The notes: generated from the letters alone by a model not told the origin. Counted from the stretch's first letter, positions 7,382 through 16,546 are shown. The stretch: 64,000 bases of DNA from Haloarcula pellucida (GCF_014647235.1 NZ_BMOU01000001.1:62001-126000); one strand, 5' to 3'. A program made the numbers and translations.

Positions 7382-10300
7382 ATGCATATCAAAGAGCTCG
7401 TCCTCGACAACTTCAAGAGCTTCGGGCGGAAGACTCGCATCCCGTTCTACGAAGATTTCACTACCATCAGCGGCCCGAACGGCTCCGGGAAGTCGAACAT
7501 CATCGACGCCGTCCTCTTTGCGCTCGGACTCGCCCGCACCTCGGGCATCCGCGCCGAGAAACTCACCGACCTCATCTACAACCCCGGCCACGCGGACGAG
7601 GACGTCGACGTCTCTGGCGACCGGCAGGCCAGCGTCGAGGTCATCCTCGCCAACGAGGACCGGACCCTCGAACGCGCACAGGTCGTCAACGCCGCCGGCA
7701 CCGAAGACGTCGGTGACGTCGACGAGATCTCGATCAAGCGCCGGGTGAAAGAGACCGAGGACAACTACTACTCGTACTACTACATCAACGGCCGCTCGGT
7801 CAACCTCTCGGACATTCAGGACTTGCTCGCCCAAGCGGGCGTCACGCCCGAAGGGTACAACGTCGTGATGCAGGGCGACGTCACCGAGATAATCAACATG
7901 ACGCCCGGGTCTCGTCGAGAGATTATCGACGAGATAGCCGGCGTCGCCCAGTTCGACCAGAAGAAGGCCGACGCCTTCGAGGAACTGGACGTCGTCGAAG
8001 AGCGCATCGACGAGGCGGAACTGCGAATCGAGGAGAAACAGACCCGTCTCGACCAACTGGAGGACGAACGCGAGACGGCACTGGAGTACCAGTCGCTCCG
8101 CGAAGAAAAGGAGGAGTACGAGGGGTACCGCAAGGCCGCAGAACTCGAAGACAAGCGCGAGGAACTCGACGCCGTCGAGGACCGCATCGCCGAGTTGGAG
8201 GCCGAACTCGCGGAGCTTCAGGCAGAACTGGACTCGCGACAGGGGAAGGTCGTTCGCCTCGAAGACGAACTCCACGAACTCAATCAGGAGATAGAGCGCA
8301 AAGGCGAGGACGAACAACTCGCGATCAAGCGCGACATCGAGGAGATCAAGGGCGACATCTCGCGGCTGGAAGACAAGATAGCGACCGCAGAGGAGGCCGT
8401 CGAGGACGCCGAGAACGAGCGCAGACAGGCGTTCGTCCAGATAGACCGCAAGCAGGAAACCATCGACGACCTCGAGTCGGACGTCCGCGAGACGAAAGTC
8501 GAGAAGTCGAACGTCAAGGCCGAGATCGCCGAGAAGGAGGCCTCGCTCGCCGACGTCCAGCAGCGCATCGACGACATCGGCGAGGAGTTCGAGGAGATAA
8601 AGGACGAACTCGAAGCGAAACGCGACACGCTAGAGCAACTGAAGAGCGAACGGAACGACCTCCAGCGAGAGCAGGACCGCTTGCTGGACGAGGCCCGCCG
8701 CCGCTCCAACGAGGAAGACGAGAAGCGGGCCGCCATCGAGGAGGCCGAGGCGGAGATTCCCGACCTCGAAGCCGACATCGAGGACTTAGAGACGGAACTG
8801 GAGAAAGCCGAGAAGAACAAGGCCACCATCGGTGAGGTGGTCGACGACCTGCGTGCCGAGAAGCGGGAACTCCAGTCGGACTTAGACGACCTCGAAGACG
8901 AGATCAGCGCCAAACAGCAGGAGTACGCTCAACTCGAAGCGAAGGCCGGCGAGGACGGGGACTCCTCGTACGGCCGAGCGGTGACGGCCATCCTGAACGC
9001 CGATCGAAGCGGCGTCCACGGCACCGTCGGGCAGTTGGGTGGCGTCGACCCCGAGTACGCGACGGCCTGTGAGACGGCCGCCGGGGGGCGACTCGCCCAC
9101 GTCGTCGTGGACGACGACGGCGTCGGGCAGTCCTGCATCGAGTACCTCAAGGCGCGCAACGCCGGGCGAGCGACGTTCCTGCCAATCACGCAGATGCAGA
9201 ACCGCTCGCTCCCGTCGCTGCCCAGCGCCGACGGCGTGGTCGACTTCGCGTACAACCTCGTGGACTTCGACCCCGAGTACGCGGGCATCTTCTCGTACGT
9301 GCTGGGCGACACCGTGGTCGTCGACAGCATGGACACCGCCCGCGACCTGATGGGCGAGTACCGCATGGTGACGCTGGACGGCGACCTCGTCGAGAAATCG
9401 GGCGCCATGACCGGCGGGTCCTCCTCGGGGACCCGGTATTCGTTCTCCGGCGGCGCCGGGAAACTCGAACGCGTCGCCAAGCGCATCAACGAACTGGAGG
9501 ACGAACGCGCGGACGTGCGCGACGACTTGCGGGACGTCGAGGACCGACTCGACGACGCCCGCGACCGTGAATCCGACGCGACCGAACAGGTCCGGGACAT
9601 CGAGACGAGCATCGATCGCAAGGAGACCCAACTCGAAGAGACTCGCGAGCGAATCGAGACGCTCGAATCTGCCCTCGAAGACATCGCTGCCGACCGCGAG
9701 TCGGTCGCCGACGAGATGGACGAACTGGAGGCCGACATCGAGGCCAAGAACGAGGCGATCACCGATATCGAGGCCGACATCGAGGAGCTAGAGGCCGAGG
9801 TACAGGATTCGGACCTGCCCGACCTCACCGACGAACGCGAGGCCATCGAGGGCGAGATAGACGCGCTGGAGGACCGACTCGACGACTTGGACGCCCAACT
9901 CAACGAACTGCAACTCGAAAAGCAGTACGCCGAGGACGCCATCGAGGACCTCCACGACGACATCGAGACCGCCCAGAACCGCAAGGCCGAGAAGGAAGAG
10001 CGCATCGCCGACCTGGAAGCACAGGTCGAGGCGAAGCGGGAACTGAAAGCCGAGAAAGAGCAGGAAGTCGCGGACTTAGAGGACGAACTCGCCGACCTGA
10101 AAGGCGAGCGCGAGGACCTGCGTGAGGACCTCCAGGACGCGAAGGAGGCCCGCGACGAACAGCAGTCGAAGGTCACCGATGTCGAACGTGACCTAGAGGA
10201 CGAGACGGAGGAACGCGAACGGCTGGAGTGGGAGATAGACGAACTCGAAGCGCAGGTCGACGACTACGACCCCGAGGACGTCCCCGACCACGACACCGTC

Positions 10301-10972
10301 GAGGCCGAAATCGACCGGCTCACCGGCGAGATGGAGGCGCTGGAACCGGTCAACATGCGCGCCATCGAGGAGTACGACCGCGTGGCCGACGATCTCGCGG
10401 ACTTAGAGGACCAGAAGGAGACGTTAGTCGAGGAGGCCGAGGGCATCCGCGACCGCATCGACAGCTACGAGGCCCGCAAGAAGGAGACGTTCATGGAGTC
10501 GTTCGACGAGATAAACGAGCAGTTCCAGGACATCTTCGAGCGCCTCTCCAGCGGGACGGGACACCTCCATCTGGAGAACGAGGACGACCCCTTCGAGGGC
10601 GGCCTGACGATGAAGGCCCAACCCGGCGACAAGCCCATCCAGCGGCTGGCGGCGATGTCCGGGGGCGAGAAGTCCCTGACGGCGCTGGCGTTCATCTTCG
10701 CCATCCAGCGGCACAACCCCGCGCCGTTCTACGCGCTGGACGAGGTGGACGCCTTCCTCGATGCGGCCAACGCCGACCTCGTCGGCGAGATGGTCGACGA
10801 ACTCGCCGGTGACGCCCAGTTCGTCGTCGTCTCGCACCGCTCGGCCCTGCTGGAACGCTCGGAACGCGCCATCGGCGTGATGATGCAGGGCGACAACGTG
10901 AGCGCCGTGACCGGTATCGACCTCTCGGGCGAGGGGCCGGACGACGAAGAGGAGGCGGTGGCGGATGACTAG
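7382..10972 (+). CDS. smc: Chromosome segregation ATPase SMC
   Basis: A 1196-residue SMC protein, full length for the family. Residues 31-39 are the Walker A loop (GPNGSGKSN). Two long antiparallel coiled coils (about 170-510 and 670-1020) flank a hinge around 525-665 with VHGTVGQLGGVDPEYATA and MTGGSSSGTRYSFSGG. The C-terminal head has the ABC signature AAMSGGEKSLTALAF near 1092 and Walker B FYALDEVDAFLDAAN near 1116. SMC dimers, with ScpA, condense and segregate chromosomes. The stop codon TAG is embedded in ATGACTAG, whose ATG opens a mini-ORF leading toward scpA. Confidence 0.98.
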   Translation: MHIKELVLDNFKSFGRKTRIPFYEDFTTISGPNGSGKSNIIDAVLFALGLARTSGIRAEKLTDLIYNPGHADEDVDVSGDRQASVEVILANEDRTLERAQVVNAAGTEDVGDVDEISIKRRVKETEDNYYSYYYINGRSVNLSDIQDLLAQAGVTPEGYNVVMQGDVTEIINMTPGSRREIIDEIAGVAQFDQKKADAFEELDVVEERIDEAELRIEEKQTRLDQLEDERETALEYQSLREEKEEYEGYRKAAELEDKREELDAVEDRIAELEAELAELQAELDSRQGKVVRLEDELHELNQEIERKGEDEQLAIKRDIEEIKGDISRLEDKIATAEEAVEDAENERRQAFVQIDRKQETIDDLESDVRETKVEKSNVKAEIAEKEASLADVQQRIDDIGEEFEEIKDELEAKRDTLEQLKSERNDLQREQDRLLDEARRRSNEEDEKRAAIEEAEAEIPDLEADIEDLETELEKAEKNKATIGEVVDDLRAEKRELQSDLDDLEDEISAKQQEYAQLEAKAGEDGDSSYGRAVTAILNADRSGVHGTVGQLGGVDPEYATACETAAGGRLAHVVVDDDGVGQSCIEYLKARNAGRATFLPITQMQNRSLPSLPSADGVVDFAYNLVDFDPEYAGIFSYVLGDTVVVDSMDTARDLMGEYRMVTLDGDLVEKSGAMTGGSSSGTRYSFSGGAGKLERVAKRINELEDERADVRDDLRDVEDRLDDARDRESDATEQVRDIETSIDRKETQLEETRERIETLESALEDIAADRESVADEMDELEADIEAKNEAITDIEADIEELEAEVQDSDLPDLTDEREAIEGEIDALEDRLDDLDAQLNELQLEKQYAEDAIEDLHDDIETAQNRKAEKEERIADLEAQVEAKRELKAEKEQEVADLEDELADLKGEREDLREDLQDAKEARDEQQSKVTDVERDLEDETEERERLEWEIDELEAQVDDYDPEDVPDHDTVEAEIDRLTGEMEALEPVNMRAIEEYDRVADDLADLEDQKETLVEEAEGIRDRIDSYEARKKETFMESFDEINEQFQDIFERLSSGTGHLHLENEDDPFEGGLTMKAQPGDKPIQRLAAMSGGEKSLTALAFIFAIQRHNPAPFYALDEVDAFLDAANADLVGEMVDELAGDAQFVVVSHRSALLERSERAIGVMMQGDNVSAVTGIDLSGEGPDDEEEAVADD

Positions 10973-11117
10973 CGAGGGGCCGACCGAGCAACGCGAGGGA
11001 GGGCCCTCGGAAGCGCGAGCGGTGAACGAAGTGACCCGCGAGCGAGGCGGTGGTGAGCGATGACTAGCGAGGGAGGGCCCTCGGGAACGCGAGCGGTGAG
11101 ACCCGCGAGCGAGCGGG
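10964..11117. repeat. Degenerate direct repeat of the smc 3' terminus
   Basis: The 15-mer gatgactagcgaggg occurs at 10964-10978 (the smc stop region) and again at 11059-11073. Each copy is followed by the 10-base palindrome gagggccctc, then cgcgagcggtga and acccgcgagcgag, with small indels. It resembles a partial duplication of the smc tail. Confidence 0.7.
10965..11063 (+). CDS. Mini-ORF 1 bridging smc and scpA (32 codons)
   Basis: An ATG inside the last codons of smc opens a 32-codon frame beginning MTSEGPTEQREGG and ending RERGGGER; its TGA overlaps the next mini-ORF as ATGA. The peptide is low-complexity and matches no family I know. The sequence is part of a degenerate direct repeat (see the repeat entry). 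It may be translated only to carry ribosomes from smc to scpA, or it may be fortuitous. Confidence 0.35.
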   Translation: MTSEGPTEQREGGPSEARAVNEVTRERGGGER

Positions 11118-11161
11118 TCGATTCGTCGACGGCGCACCGCTACGGGGGGTCCGGACGATGA
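11060..11161 (+). CDS. Mini-ORF 2 bridging smc and scpA (33 codons)
   Basis: It starts at the ATGA overlap with mini-ORF 1 and begins MTSEGGPSGTRAV, repeating the first five residues of mini-ORF 1. It ends with a TGA that overlaps the scpA ATG, again as ATGA (11158-11161). Three overlapping start/stop junctions in a row are unlikely to be random. No function is assignable to the peptide. Confidence 0.35.
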   Translation: MTSEGGPSGTRAVRPASERVDSSTAHRYGGSGR

Positions 11162-12168
11162 CCGACGACGACATCCCGCTGGACATCACGGGTCACGAAG
11201 ACCGCGAGCCGCCACGCGGCTCGAAACAGTCGCGCGGGGAGGGGACCGACCCGCAAGACCGCGAACGCCCCGGCGACTCGGGGTCGTCGCTGTTCGGGGA
11301 CGACGAGGAAGCCGAGGAACAGGAGGAGCAACCGGCTGACGTCGAGTTACTGAACGAGGCGGGCGATTCGGACGGCGACGCTGACGAGGACGTCGCGGAA
11401 CCGGTCGAGGTGCTCGTCCAACTGGCCGACGACGGCGAAATCGACCCGTGGGACATCGACGTGGTCGAGGTCACCGACAAGTTCCTCGCCCGTATCGACG
11501 AGAGTGACCTGCGAACCGGCGGGCGGGCGCTGTTCTACGCCTCCGTCCTCGTTCGGATGAAAAGCGACGCGATGCTCGGCGAGGACGAGCCGGAGGACCC
11601 GCCGGCGGAGCCGTGGGAGCAGGCGATGACCGAGGACGCTCCCATCGAGGAACCGGACCCGTTCTCGGCGCTGGAGTCGGAGATGGACCGGCGACTCGAA
11701 CGCCGCCGGGCCCGCGGGATGCCCCAGACGCTCGACGAACTCGTCCGGGACCTGCGGGACGCCGAGCGGGACTCGTGGTGGAAGGAGTCCCGCGAGTACG
11801 ACACCAGCGGGTCGCCCAGCGGGTTCCAGCGCGGGACCCAGGAACTGGACTACCGGAGCGCCGACGACATGCGGATGGACGACGAGCCGTCGGCCGCCGA
11901 CGTGACCGGCACCGCCCACGCCGAGCAGATAGACGACATCATCGACGACGTGTACGCGGCGGTCCGCGAGCAGTACGACCAGGGCCGCGACGAGGTGCTG
12001 TACAAGGAGGTCGAACACGCGGGCGGGTCGCGCGTCGAGACGTTCCTCGGCCTGCTGTTTCTGGCCCACCGTGGACAGGTCGTCCTCCAGCAGGACGACG
12101 TGTTCGGCGACCTCTGGATTCGAGACCCCAACGCGGTCAGCGGGTCCGAGGAAGCACTGGCGGACTAA
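11158..12168 (+). CDS. scpA: Segregation and condensation protein A (kleisin)
   Basis: A 336-residue ScpA kleisin. An acidic N-terminal extension of about 65 residues precedes the ScpA core: PVEVLVQLADDGEIDPWDID, VTDKFLARIDES and LFYASVLVRMKSDAML. A charged middle linker follows, and the C-terminal winged helix ends with VETFLGLLFLAHRG and VVLQQDDVFGDLWI. It closes the SMC ring by bridging the two heads. Downstream of smc in the same orientation and linked by chained overlaps. No ScpB homolog is visible nearby. Confidence 0.95.
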   Translation: MTDDDIPLDITGHEDREPPRGSKQSRGEGTDPQDRERPGDSGSSLFGDDEEAEEQEEQPADVELLNEAGDSDGDADEDVAEPVEVLVQLADDGEIDPWDIDVVEVTDKFLARIDESDLRTGGRALFYASVLVRMKSDAMLGEDEPEDPPAEPWEQAMTEDAPIEEPDPFSALESEMDRRLERRRARGMPQTLDELVRDLRDAERDSWWKESREYDTSGSPSGFQRGTQELDYRSADDMRMDDEPSAADVTGTAHAEQIDDIIDDVYAAVREQYDQGRDEVLYKEVEHAGGSRVETFLGLLFLAHRGQVVLQQDDVFGDLWIRDPNAVSGSEEALAD

Positions 12169-12244
12169 CTGGCGCGCCGGCCGTCCGTTCGCATCCGTCC
12201 GGCTGGCAAACAGGTTCAAACGGGTCGAGTCCCTACTGTGTACA

Positions 12245-13351
12245 ATGGCACAGCAGTCGTCGCCGACGGAGCTTCCGGACCCCGAGCGACTGGCCGACGC
12301 CTTTCGCGTCTACGAGATAGACCCCGACGCGGAGGACGGCGTGCGCTACTACGGCGAGCCACAGACCGAGTCCGAGCAGGTACTCCGTCGGGTGGGTCCG
12401 ACGTTCCGCAAGCGCGGCTACCGCGTCCGACTCCAGCGCGAGACGGGCGAACACGTCCTCGTGGCGAGCGAGCGGTCGCTGGGGGTCGACGGCGTCCCGT
12501 GGCTGAACGTCGTGCTGGCGGTGGCGACGCTGCTCTCGACGCTGTACGCGGGGAGCCGGTGGTACGGGCTCTCTCTCGCCGACGACCCGACCGCCATCGT
12601 GCAGGCGTGGCCGTTCGCGGCCGCGGTGCTTGGCATTCTCGCCGTCCACGAGTTCGGCCACTACGCGCTCTCCCGGTACCACGAGGTGCAGGCCAGTCTG
12701 CCGTACTTCATCCCGTTGCCGTTCAACGTCATCGGGACGCTCGGCGCCGTCATCCGGATGAACGACAACATGCCGGACAGGGACGCGCTGTTCGACATCG
12801 GCGTCGCCGGACCGCTCGCCGGTCTCGCCGCCACAGTCGTGGTCACGGCCGTCGGCGTGACGATGGACCCGATTCGGGTCACCGGCGGCGTCGCAACCCA
12901 GATAGAACTCGGCTACCCGCTGTTGATTCGCGGTATCGCGGCGCTCATGGGCGAACAGGTCGTCTACTCGAACCCCGCGGTCATCCCGAACCCCGTCGTC
13001 ATCGGGGCGTGGGTCGGCGCGTTCGTCACGTTCCTGAACCTGCTCCCGGTCGGGCAACTCGACGGCGCACACGTCACCCGGTCGCTGCTCGGCGAGCGGA
13101 TGTCGGCCGTCCAGACGGCCGTGCCGGTGGTGCTGTTCGGACTGGCGGGCTACCTGTTCGTCTTCGAGAACGGCGACGCGGCGGCGCTGTGGGGATTTTG
13201 GGGCGTGCTGACGCTGGTCTTCGGCCGCGTCGGCTCGGTGACGCCGCTTGACGAGACGGCCGTCGGGCCGAAGCGGCAGGCCATCGGCGTGCTGACGCTC
13301 GTCCTCGGCCTGCTGTGTTTCGTCCCGGTCCCGATCGCCATCTCGCTGTGA
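12245..13351 (+). CDS. Site-2 protease family (M50) membrane metalloprotease
   Basis: A 368-residue membrane protein with the zinc motif HEFGH at residues 135-139 inside a hydrophobic helix, and a second metal-ligand segment NLLPVGQLDGAHV in a later helix. About six to seven hydrophobic segments are seen. The N-terminal ~85 residues are a soluble alpha/beta domain (VLRRVGPTFRKRGYRVRLQR). Such enzymes cleave substrates within the membrane; the substrate is unknown. I chose the ATG at 12245; upstream in-frame sequence lacks haloarchaeal coding character. Confidence 0.92.
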   Translation: MAQQSSPTELPDPERLADAFRVYEIDPDAEDGVRYYGEPQTESEQVLRRVGPTFRKRGYRVRLQRETGEHVLVASERSLGVDGVPWLNVVLAVATLLSTLYAGSRWYGLSLADDPTAIVQAWPFAAAVLGILAVHEFGHYALSRYHEVQASLPYFIPLPFNVIGTLGAVIRMNDNMPDRDALFDIGVAGPLAGLAATVVVTAVGVTMDPIRVTGGVATQIELGYPLLIRGIAALMGEQVVYSNPAVIPNPVVIGAWVGAFVTFLNLLPVGQLDGAHVTRSLLGERMSAVQTAVPVVLFGLAGYLFVFENGDAAALWGFWGVLTLVFGRVGSVTPLDETAVGPKRQAIGVLTLVLGLLCFVPVPIAISL

Positions 13352-13357
13352 CTGCGC

Positions 13358-14008
13358 TCAGATGCCGTACGGGTCGTACGTCGGCCGAGAGTCTCCCTCG
13401 GGGTCGACGTCGTAGCGGTCGTGCCACTCTGTCAGCACCGCGTCGGCGTCCTCGCCGAACAGGACGACGACGCCGAACGGGCGCGAGTAGCGGTCGGCGT
13501 CGGGTGGGTCGGGGTCCAGAAAGAGGGCGTGGGTCGCGGGGCCACCGATAGACGGGAGGACCGAGAGCGTCCCCTCCATCGGGACGAGGCCGGTGAGGAC
13601 GCTCGGGACGAACGACCCACCGGGGAGCGGGTCGCGGGGTTGGACGTGCAGTTCCGCGACCGGCGTCCCGTCTTCCTCGATGACGATACTGCTCGGGTGG
13701 CGCTGTCCCTCGGACCAGAGTTCTTCGGCGAGGGCGGGCATCTCGGCGTCGACGGCGAAGGACATCCGGACGCCACCGACCCGCTCTACGGACTGGATGG
13801 ACCACGCCTCCTCGGAGTCGTCCGGGTTGCCGGCCAGCGTCGCTTCGACGAGGTCGCCAGTCCGCAGCGAGTCGATGCGTGCCTGCCGCTCGCCGTAGCC
13901 CGACTGGTACACCGTGTACAGGCGCGTGGCGTCAGTATCGAAGAAGTTGCTGTGCGGGACGGACTCGACGACCCGATAGACCCGGAACCGACCCGTGCGC
14001 TGCTCCAT
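13358..14008 (-). CDS. DUF6663-like haloarchaeal protein
   Basis: A 216-residue acidic soluble protein beginning MEQRTGRFRVYRVV, with YTVYQSGYGERQARIDSL and a LRTGDLVEATLAGNP segment that looks like a small OB/SH3-type barrel entry. I recognise it as the haloarchaeal DUF6663 type from memory; no biochemical role is known to me. There is no signal peptide, membrane helix or catalytic motif. It converges on the site-2 protease gene with a 6-base gap. The frame stays open upstream of 14008, but that part is Arg-rich and non-coding in character. Confidence 0.8.
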   Translation of the reverse strand: MEQRTGRFRVYRVVESVPHSNFFDTDATRLYTVYQSGYGERQARIDSLRTGDLVEATLAGNPDDSEEAWSIQSVERVGGVRMSFAVDAEMPALAEELWSEGQRHPSSIVIEEDGTPVAELHVQPRDPLPGGSFVPSVLTGLVPMEGTLSVLPSIGGPATHALFLDPDPPDADRYSRPFGVVVLFGEDADAVLTEWHDRYDVDPEGDSRPTYDPYGI

Positions 14009-14015
14009 GGGGTCA

Positions 14016-14240
14016 CTATCGGCTGGGTCGGTAAGACTCCGCGGGTTCCGCCGTGACCGGTCGGAGCCACACGGGTGGCGACGTGCCACGGGCCGTCGTA
14101 GACGTAGCCCTGACAGCCAGCACAGTCCCGGACCGTCCCCCCGTCGGGGTACCGACCGACGGTGATGTCCTCGACGTAGTAGCGGCCGCCGATGTGGTAC
14201 GGCGTCGGAAACTCTGTCGTTGGCTCCGGGAGGGGCCGGG
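14016..14240 (-). pseudogene. Possible frameshifted small CxxC protein remnant
   Basis: On the minus strand, about 50 codons read like a real protein (EFPTPYHIGGRYYVEDITVG, then RDCAGCQGYVYDGPWHVATR) with a CxxC pair and normal haloarchaeal composition, but no credible start codon lies in that frame. A switch of frame after HVATR would give a natural end (AEPAESYRPSR, stop at 14016), 8 bases before the DUF6663-like start. I read this as a decayed or frameshifted small gene; a sequencing error or chance open frame is also possible. Confidence 0.3.
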
Positions 14241-14312
14241 CAGGTATGCCTGTTGGGTGGCACCCCCGAGGCCGGGGAAACACGAAATAGGCGGGGGCGT
14301 GAACACGGTGAT

Positions 14313-14591
14313 ATGAGCGAGTCAGCGGGAGTTCCCGAACCCGACTTCGAGGAACTCCGTGCGGCGGTAGAGCGCCTCCTCGACGAGACGGTCGACCGGG
14401 AGGACGCGCTTGCGGTGTCAGTCGAGAATCTGGAGGTGGACGTGCCGATACGCTTCGGCGACGACGCACCGCGCGCGCGGTGGCGGTTCGACGGCGACGT
14501 GACCATCACTGTCGACGGCATCCGACAGCCACTCCGGGAGTGGATAGAACTCCACGAGGAGCGGACCGTCGAACGGCCCAGCGACGACTAG
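14313..14591 (+). CDS. Small acidic haloarchaeal protein, unknown function
   Basis: A 92-residue protein: an N-terminal helix (DFEELRAAVERLLDETVDRE) then a beta-rich part (ALAVSVENLEVDVPIRFG, ARWRFDGDVTITVDG). No known domain is recognised. Its stop TAG shares the palindrome CTAG with the stop of the convergent SDR gene. The start is the ATG at 14313; upstream in-frame sequence is Gly/Arg-rich and unlikely to be coding. Confidence 0.75.
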   Translation: MSESAGVPEPDFEELRAAVERLLDETVDREDALAVSVENLEVDVPIRFGDDAPRARWRFDGDVTITVDGIRQPLREWIELHEERTVERPSDD

Positions 14592-15283
14592 AACGACTCG
14601 ACGTGGGGCAGCAAGTCGAGTTCGAGCGTCCACGCCGAGCGGTCCTGCTCGACCAGATGCCAGTAGGACGCCGCTATCTCGTCGGGGTCGAGGTACTCCT
14701 CGGCGTCGCGGTCGGCGGCGGGGGCGTCCGGGCCGAGAATCTGGCCGTCGACGACGACGTGTGCGACGTGGATACCCTCCGGGCCGAGTTCGCGGGCCAT
14801 CGACTCGGCCATCCCGCGGACGGCGAACTTCGCGGCGCTGAAGCCGATGGCACCCCCGCGGCCGCGGACCGCGGAGGTCGCGCCGGTGAAGATGACCGTC
14901 CCGCCGTCGGTGTCGAGCATGTCGGCGACGGCCTCCCGCGAACAGTGGAGGCCGCCCGTCGGCCCCACGTCGAGTGCGTGGGCGAACTCGTCGTCGGAGA
15001 TGTCTTGCAGGCCCTTCCACGCGCCGCCGCTGGCGTGGTTGACGAGGACGTCGACGGGGCCGAACGCCTCCCGAACGCGCTCGAACCCTTCGGCGACGGC
15101 CTCGGGGTCCGTGACGTCCGTCGGGACGGCGATGGCTCGCTCCCCGATGTCGTCGGCGAGGTCGGTGACGTAGTCCTCAGAGCGTGCGAACAGGCCGACG
15201 GTACAGCCCTCAGAGACGAACCGACGGGCGAGCGATGCGCCGAGGCCGGGGCCGACTCCAGCGACGACGGCAGTTCGTGGCAT
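14588..15283 (-). CDS. Short-chain dehydrogenase/reductase (SDR)
   Basis: A 231-residue Rossmann oxidoreductase. The cofactor loop is a GxGxGLG variant (VAGVGPGLGASLARRF, residues 7-22), followed by VDVLVNHASGGAWKG. The usual catalytic Ser and YxxxK are altered: FTGATSAVRG, then IGFSAAKFAVRGMAE, in which Phe replaces the catalytic Tyr and Lys is kept. This variant is known in a subgroup of atypical SDRs. The substrate is unknown. I chose MPRTAVVAG as start; a longer frame upstream overlaps the divergent promoter. Confidence 0.88.
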   Translation of the reverse strand: MPRTAVVAGVGPGLGASLARRFVSEGCTVGLFARSEDYVTDLADDIGERAIAVPTDVTDPEAVAEGFERVREAFGPVDVLVNHASGGAWKGLQDISDDEFAHALDVGPTGGLHCSREAVADMLDTDGGTVIFTGATSAVRGRGGAIGFSAAKFAVRGMAESMARELGPEGIHVAHVVVDGQILGPDAPAADRDAEEYLDPDEIAASYWHLVEQDRSAWTLELDLLPHVESF

Positions 15284-15361
15284 ACGGTCCCGGACACACT
15301 CCGCGTCGAAGAAACTGTTGGGCACGAAACTATTTCGGTCGCCCCGGCCGAACGACCGCGT

Positions 15362-15601
15362 ATGTCTCACGACACCTGTGTGACTGACGACCCGGAGCGT
15401 GCGGCCGAACGGTCGGCGACGGTCGGCGGGTTCCTCGGCGCGGTGGTCGGGGCCGGCGGCGGGCCGGTCGGGGCCGGTATCGGCGGTCTCGTCGGTGGGT
15501 CGACGGGGTACGCGGTCGGATACACGCTGGCCGAGATGGCACACGAAGACGACTACGAGTCGGTCAGTATCCCGGTCGAGGAAGATTCCGAGAGCCCCTG
15601 A
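15362..15601 (+). CDS. Small glycine-zipper membrane protein
   Basis: A 79-residue protein whose middle (GFLGAVVGAGGGPVGAGIGG, then LVGGSTGYAVGYTLAEM) is a Gly/Ala-rich glycine-zipper hairpin able to span or insert in the membrane. The N-terminus is short and hydrophilic with one Cys; the C-terminus is acidic. It is divergent from the SDR gene, with a 78-base shared upstream region. Function unknown. Confidence 0.75.
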   Translation: MSHDTCVTDDPERAAERSATVGGFLGAVVGAGGGPVGAGIGGLVGGSTGYAVGYTLAEMAHEDDYESVSIPVEEDSESP

Positions 15602-15659
15602 AACCGGTTTGGCGCAGACGTGTTGGGGAAAGAGAAAGAACTATGCCGGGCCGGGGCGT

Positions 15660-15788
15660 ATGGTAACACTGAACATGACTCCGACGAAGATACGCGAGCG
15701 CCTCGAAGAGTCGGAGGGCCGCGTCGACACCGAGAAACTCGTCTCCGCGCTGGAGTACGTGCGTGACGACGGCCGCCGCCGTCACTGA
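15660..15788 (+). CDS. Very small conserved-looking protein
   Basis: A 42-codon frame; an internal ATG at 15675 gives MTPTKIRERLEESEGRV and a 37-residue product. It is charged, helical and ends DDGRRRH. Composition and spacing suit a haloarchaeal microprotein, but no family is recognised. It converges on the phosphoribosyltransferase gene. Confidence 0.5.
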   Translation: MVTLNMTPTKIRERLEESEGRVDTEKLVSALEYVRDDGRRRH

Positions 15789-15817
15789 GACCGATTCCCG
15801 TCGCAGAACGGCCCGTT

Positions 15818-16513
15818 TTAGCCGTCGCTGAGTCGCCAGCCGTCGTCGGTAGCGACGGCCACGTCCCGGCGCACCATCTCGGCCATCACCTCGTCGAACC
15901 GGTCGGGCTGGGCTATCTCCATCTCGGTGTGGCTCACGTCGTGGTACTTCCGGAGGAGTCTGCGTACGTCGTCTTCGGTGTGGACCTGCTGGTCGCTCTT
16001 TCTCATGACGCCGGCGAGGAGTTCTATCATGTCCTCGACGAAGTTCCACGGGTAGACGACCCACGCCCACTCGTCTAACCGTTCGCCGACGAACGCCGGT
16101 TCGTGCTCACTGGTCTGGAGCAACTGGAGCGTCGCCGTCCGCACGCTGTTTGGGTTCCGGTCGCGCACGCACTCGGCGGCCGTCTCGATGGACTGGCCGG
16201 TGTCGGCGATGTCGTCGACGACGAGGACGTCCTTGCCCTCGACGGCGCCGTCGGCAAGCGGGTACCGGACTTCGGGTTCGTCGCCCTGCTGGGCGGTGCC
16301 GACGTAGTGTTCGACTTTCAGGCTCGCGAGGTCGTCCAGCCCGAGGAAGTCACACAGACAGCGGCCGGCGAACCAGCCGCCACGCGCGAGCGCGACGACT
16401 ACGTCTGGCTCGAAGTCGGCGGCCTTCACGTCGTCGGCCACGTCGCGGCACAACCCGTAGATGTACTCCCAGTTGGTGATGGTACACGGGAACTCCTCCG
16501 GTAGCTCGCCCAT
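15818..16513 (-). CDS. Phosphoribosyltransferase family protein
   Basis: A 231-residue protein. The N-terminal type I PRT domain has VVVALARGGWFAGRCLCDFL and the PRPP-binding motif VLVVDDIADTGQS at residues 96-108. The C-terminal ~75 residues form a charged helical/winged-helix-like extension (DDVRRLLRKYHDVSHTEME) absent from simple HGPRTases. It is similar to purine (xanthine/hypoxanthine) salvage enzymes of haloarchaea; the base specificity is not determinable. Confidence 0.88.
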   Translation of the reverse strand: MGELPEEFPCTITNWEYIYGLCRDVADDVKAADFEPDVVVALARGGWFAGRCLCDFLGLDDLASLKVEHYVGTAQQGDEPEVRYPLADGAVEGKDVLVVDDIADTGQSIETAAECVRDRNPNSVRTATLQLLQTSEHEPAFVGERLDEWAWVVYPWNFVEDMIELLAGVMRKSDQQVHTEDDVRRLLRKYHDVSHTEMEIAQPDRFDEVMAEMVRRDVAVATDDGWRLSDG

Positions 16514-16546
16514 ACAGGAGGGCGTGGACGGGCGGCCTTAACGGTT

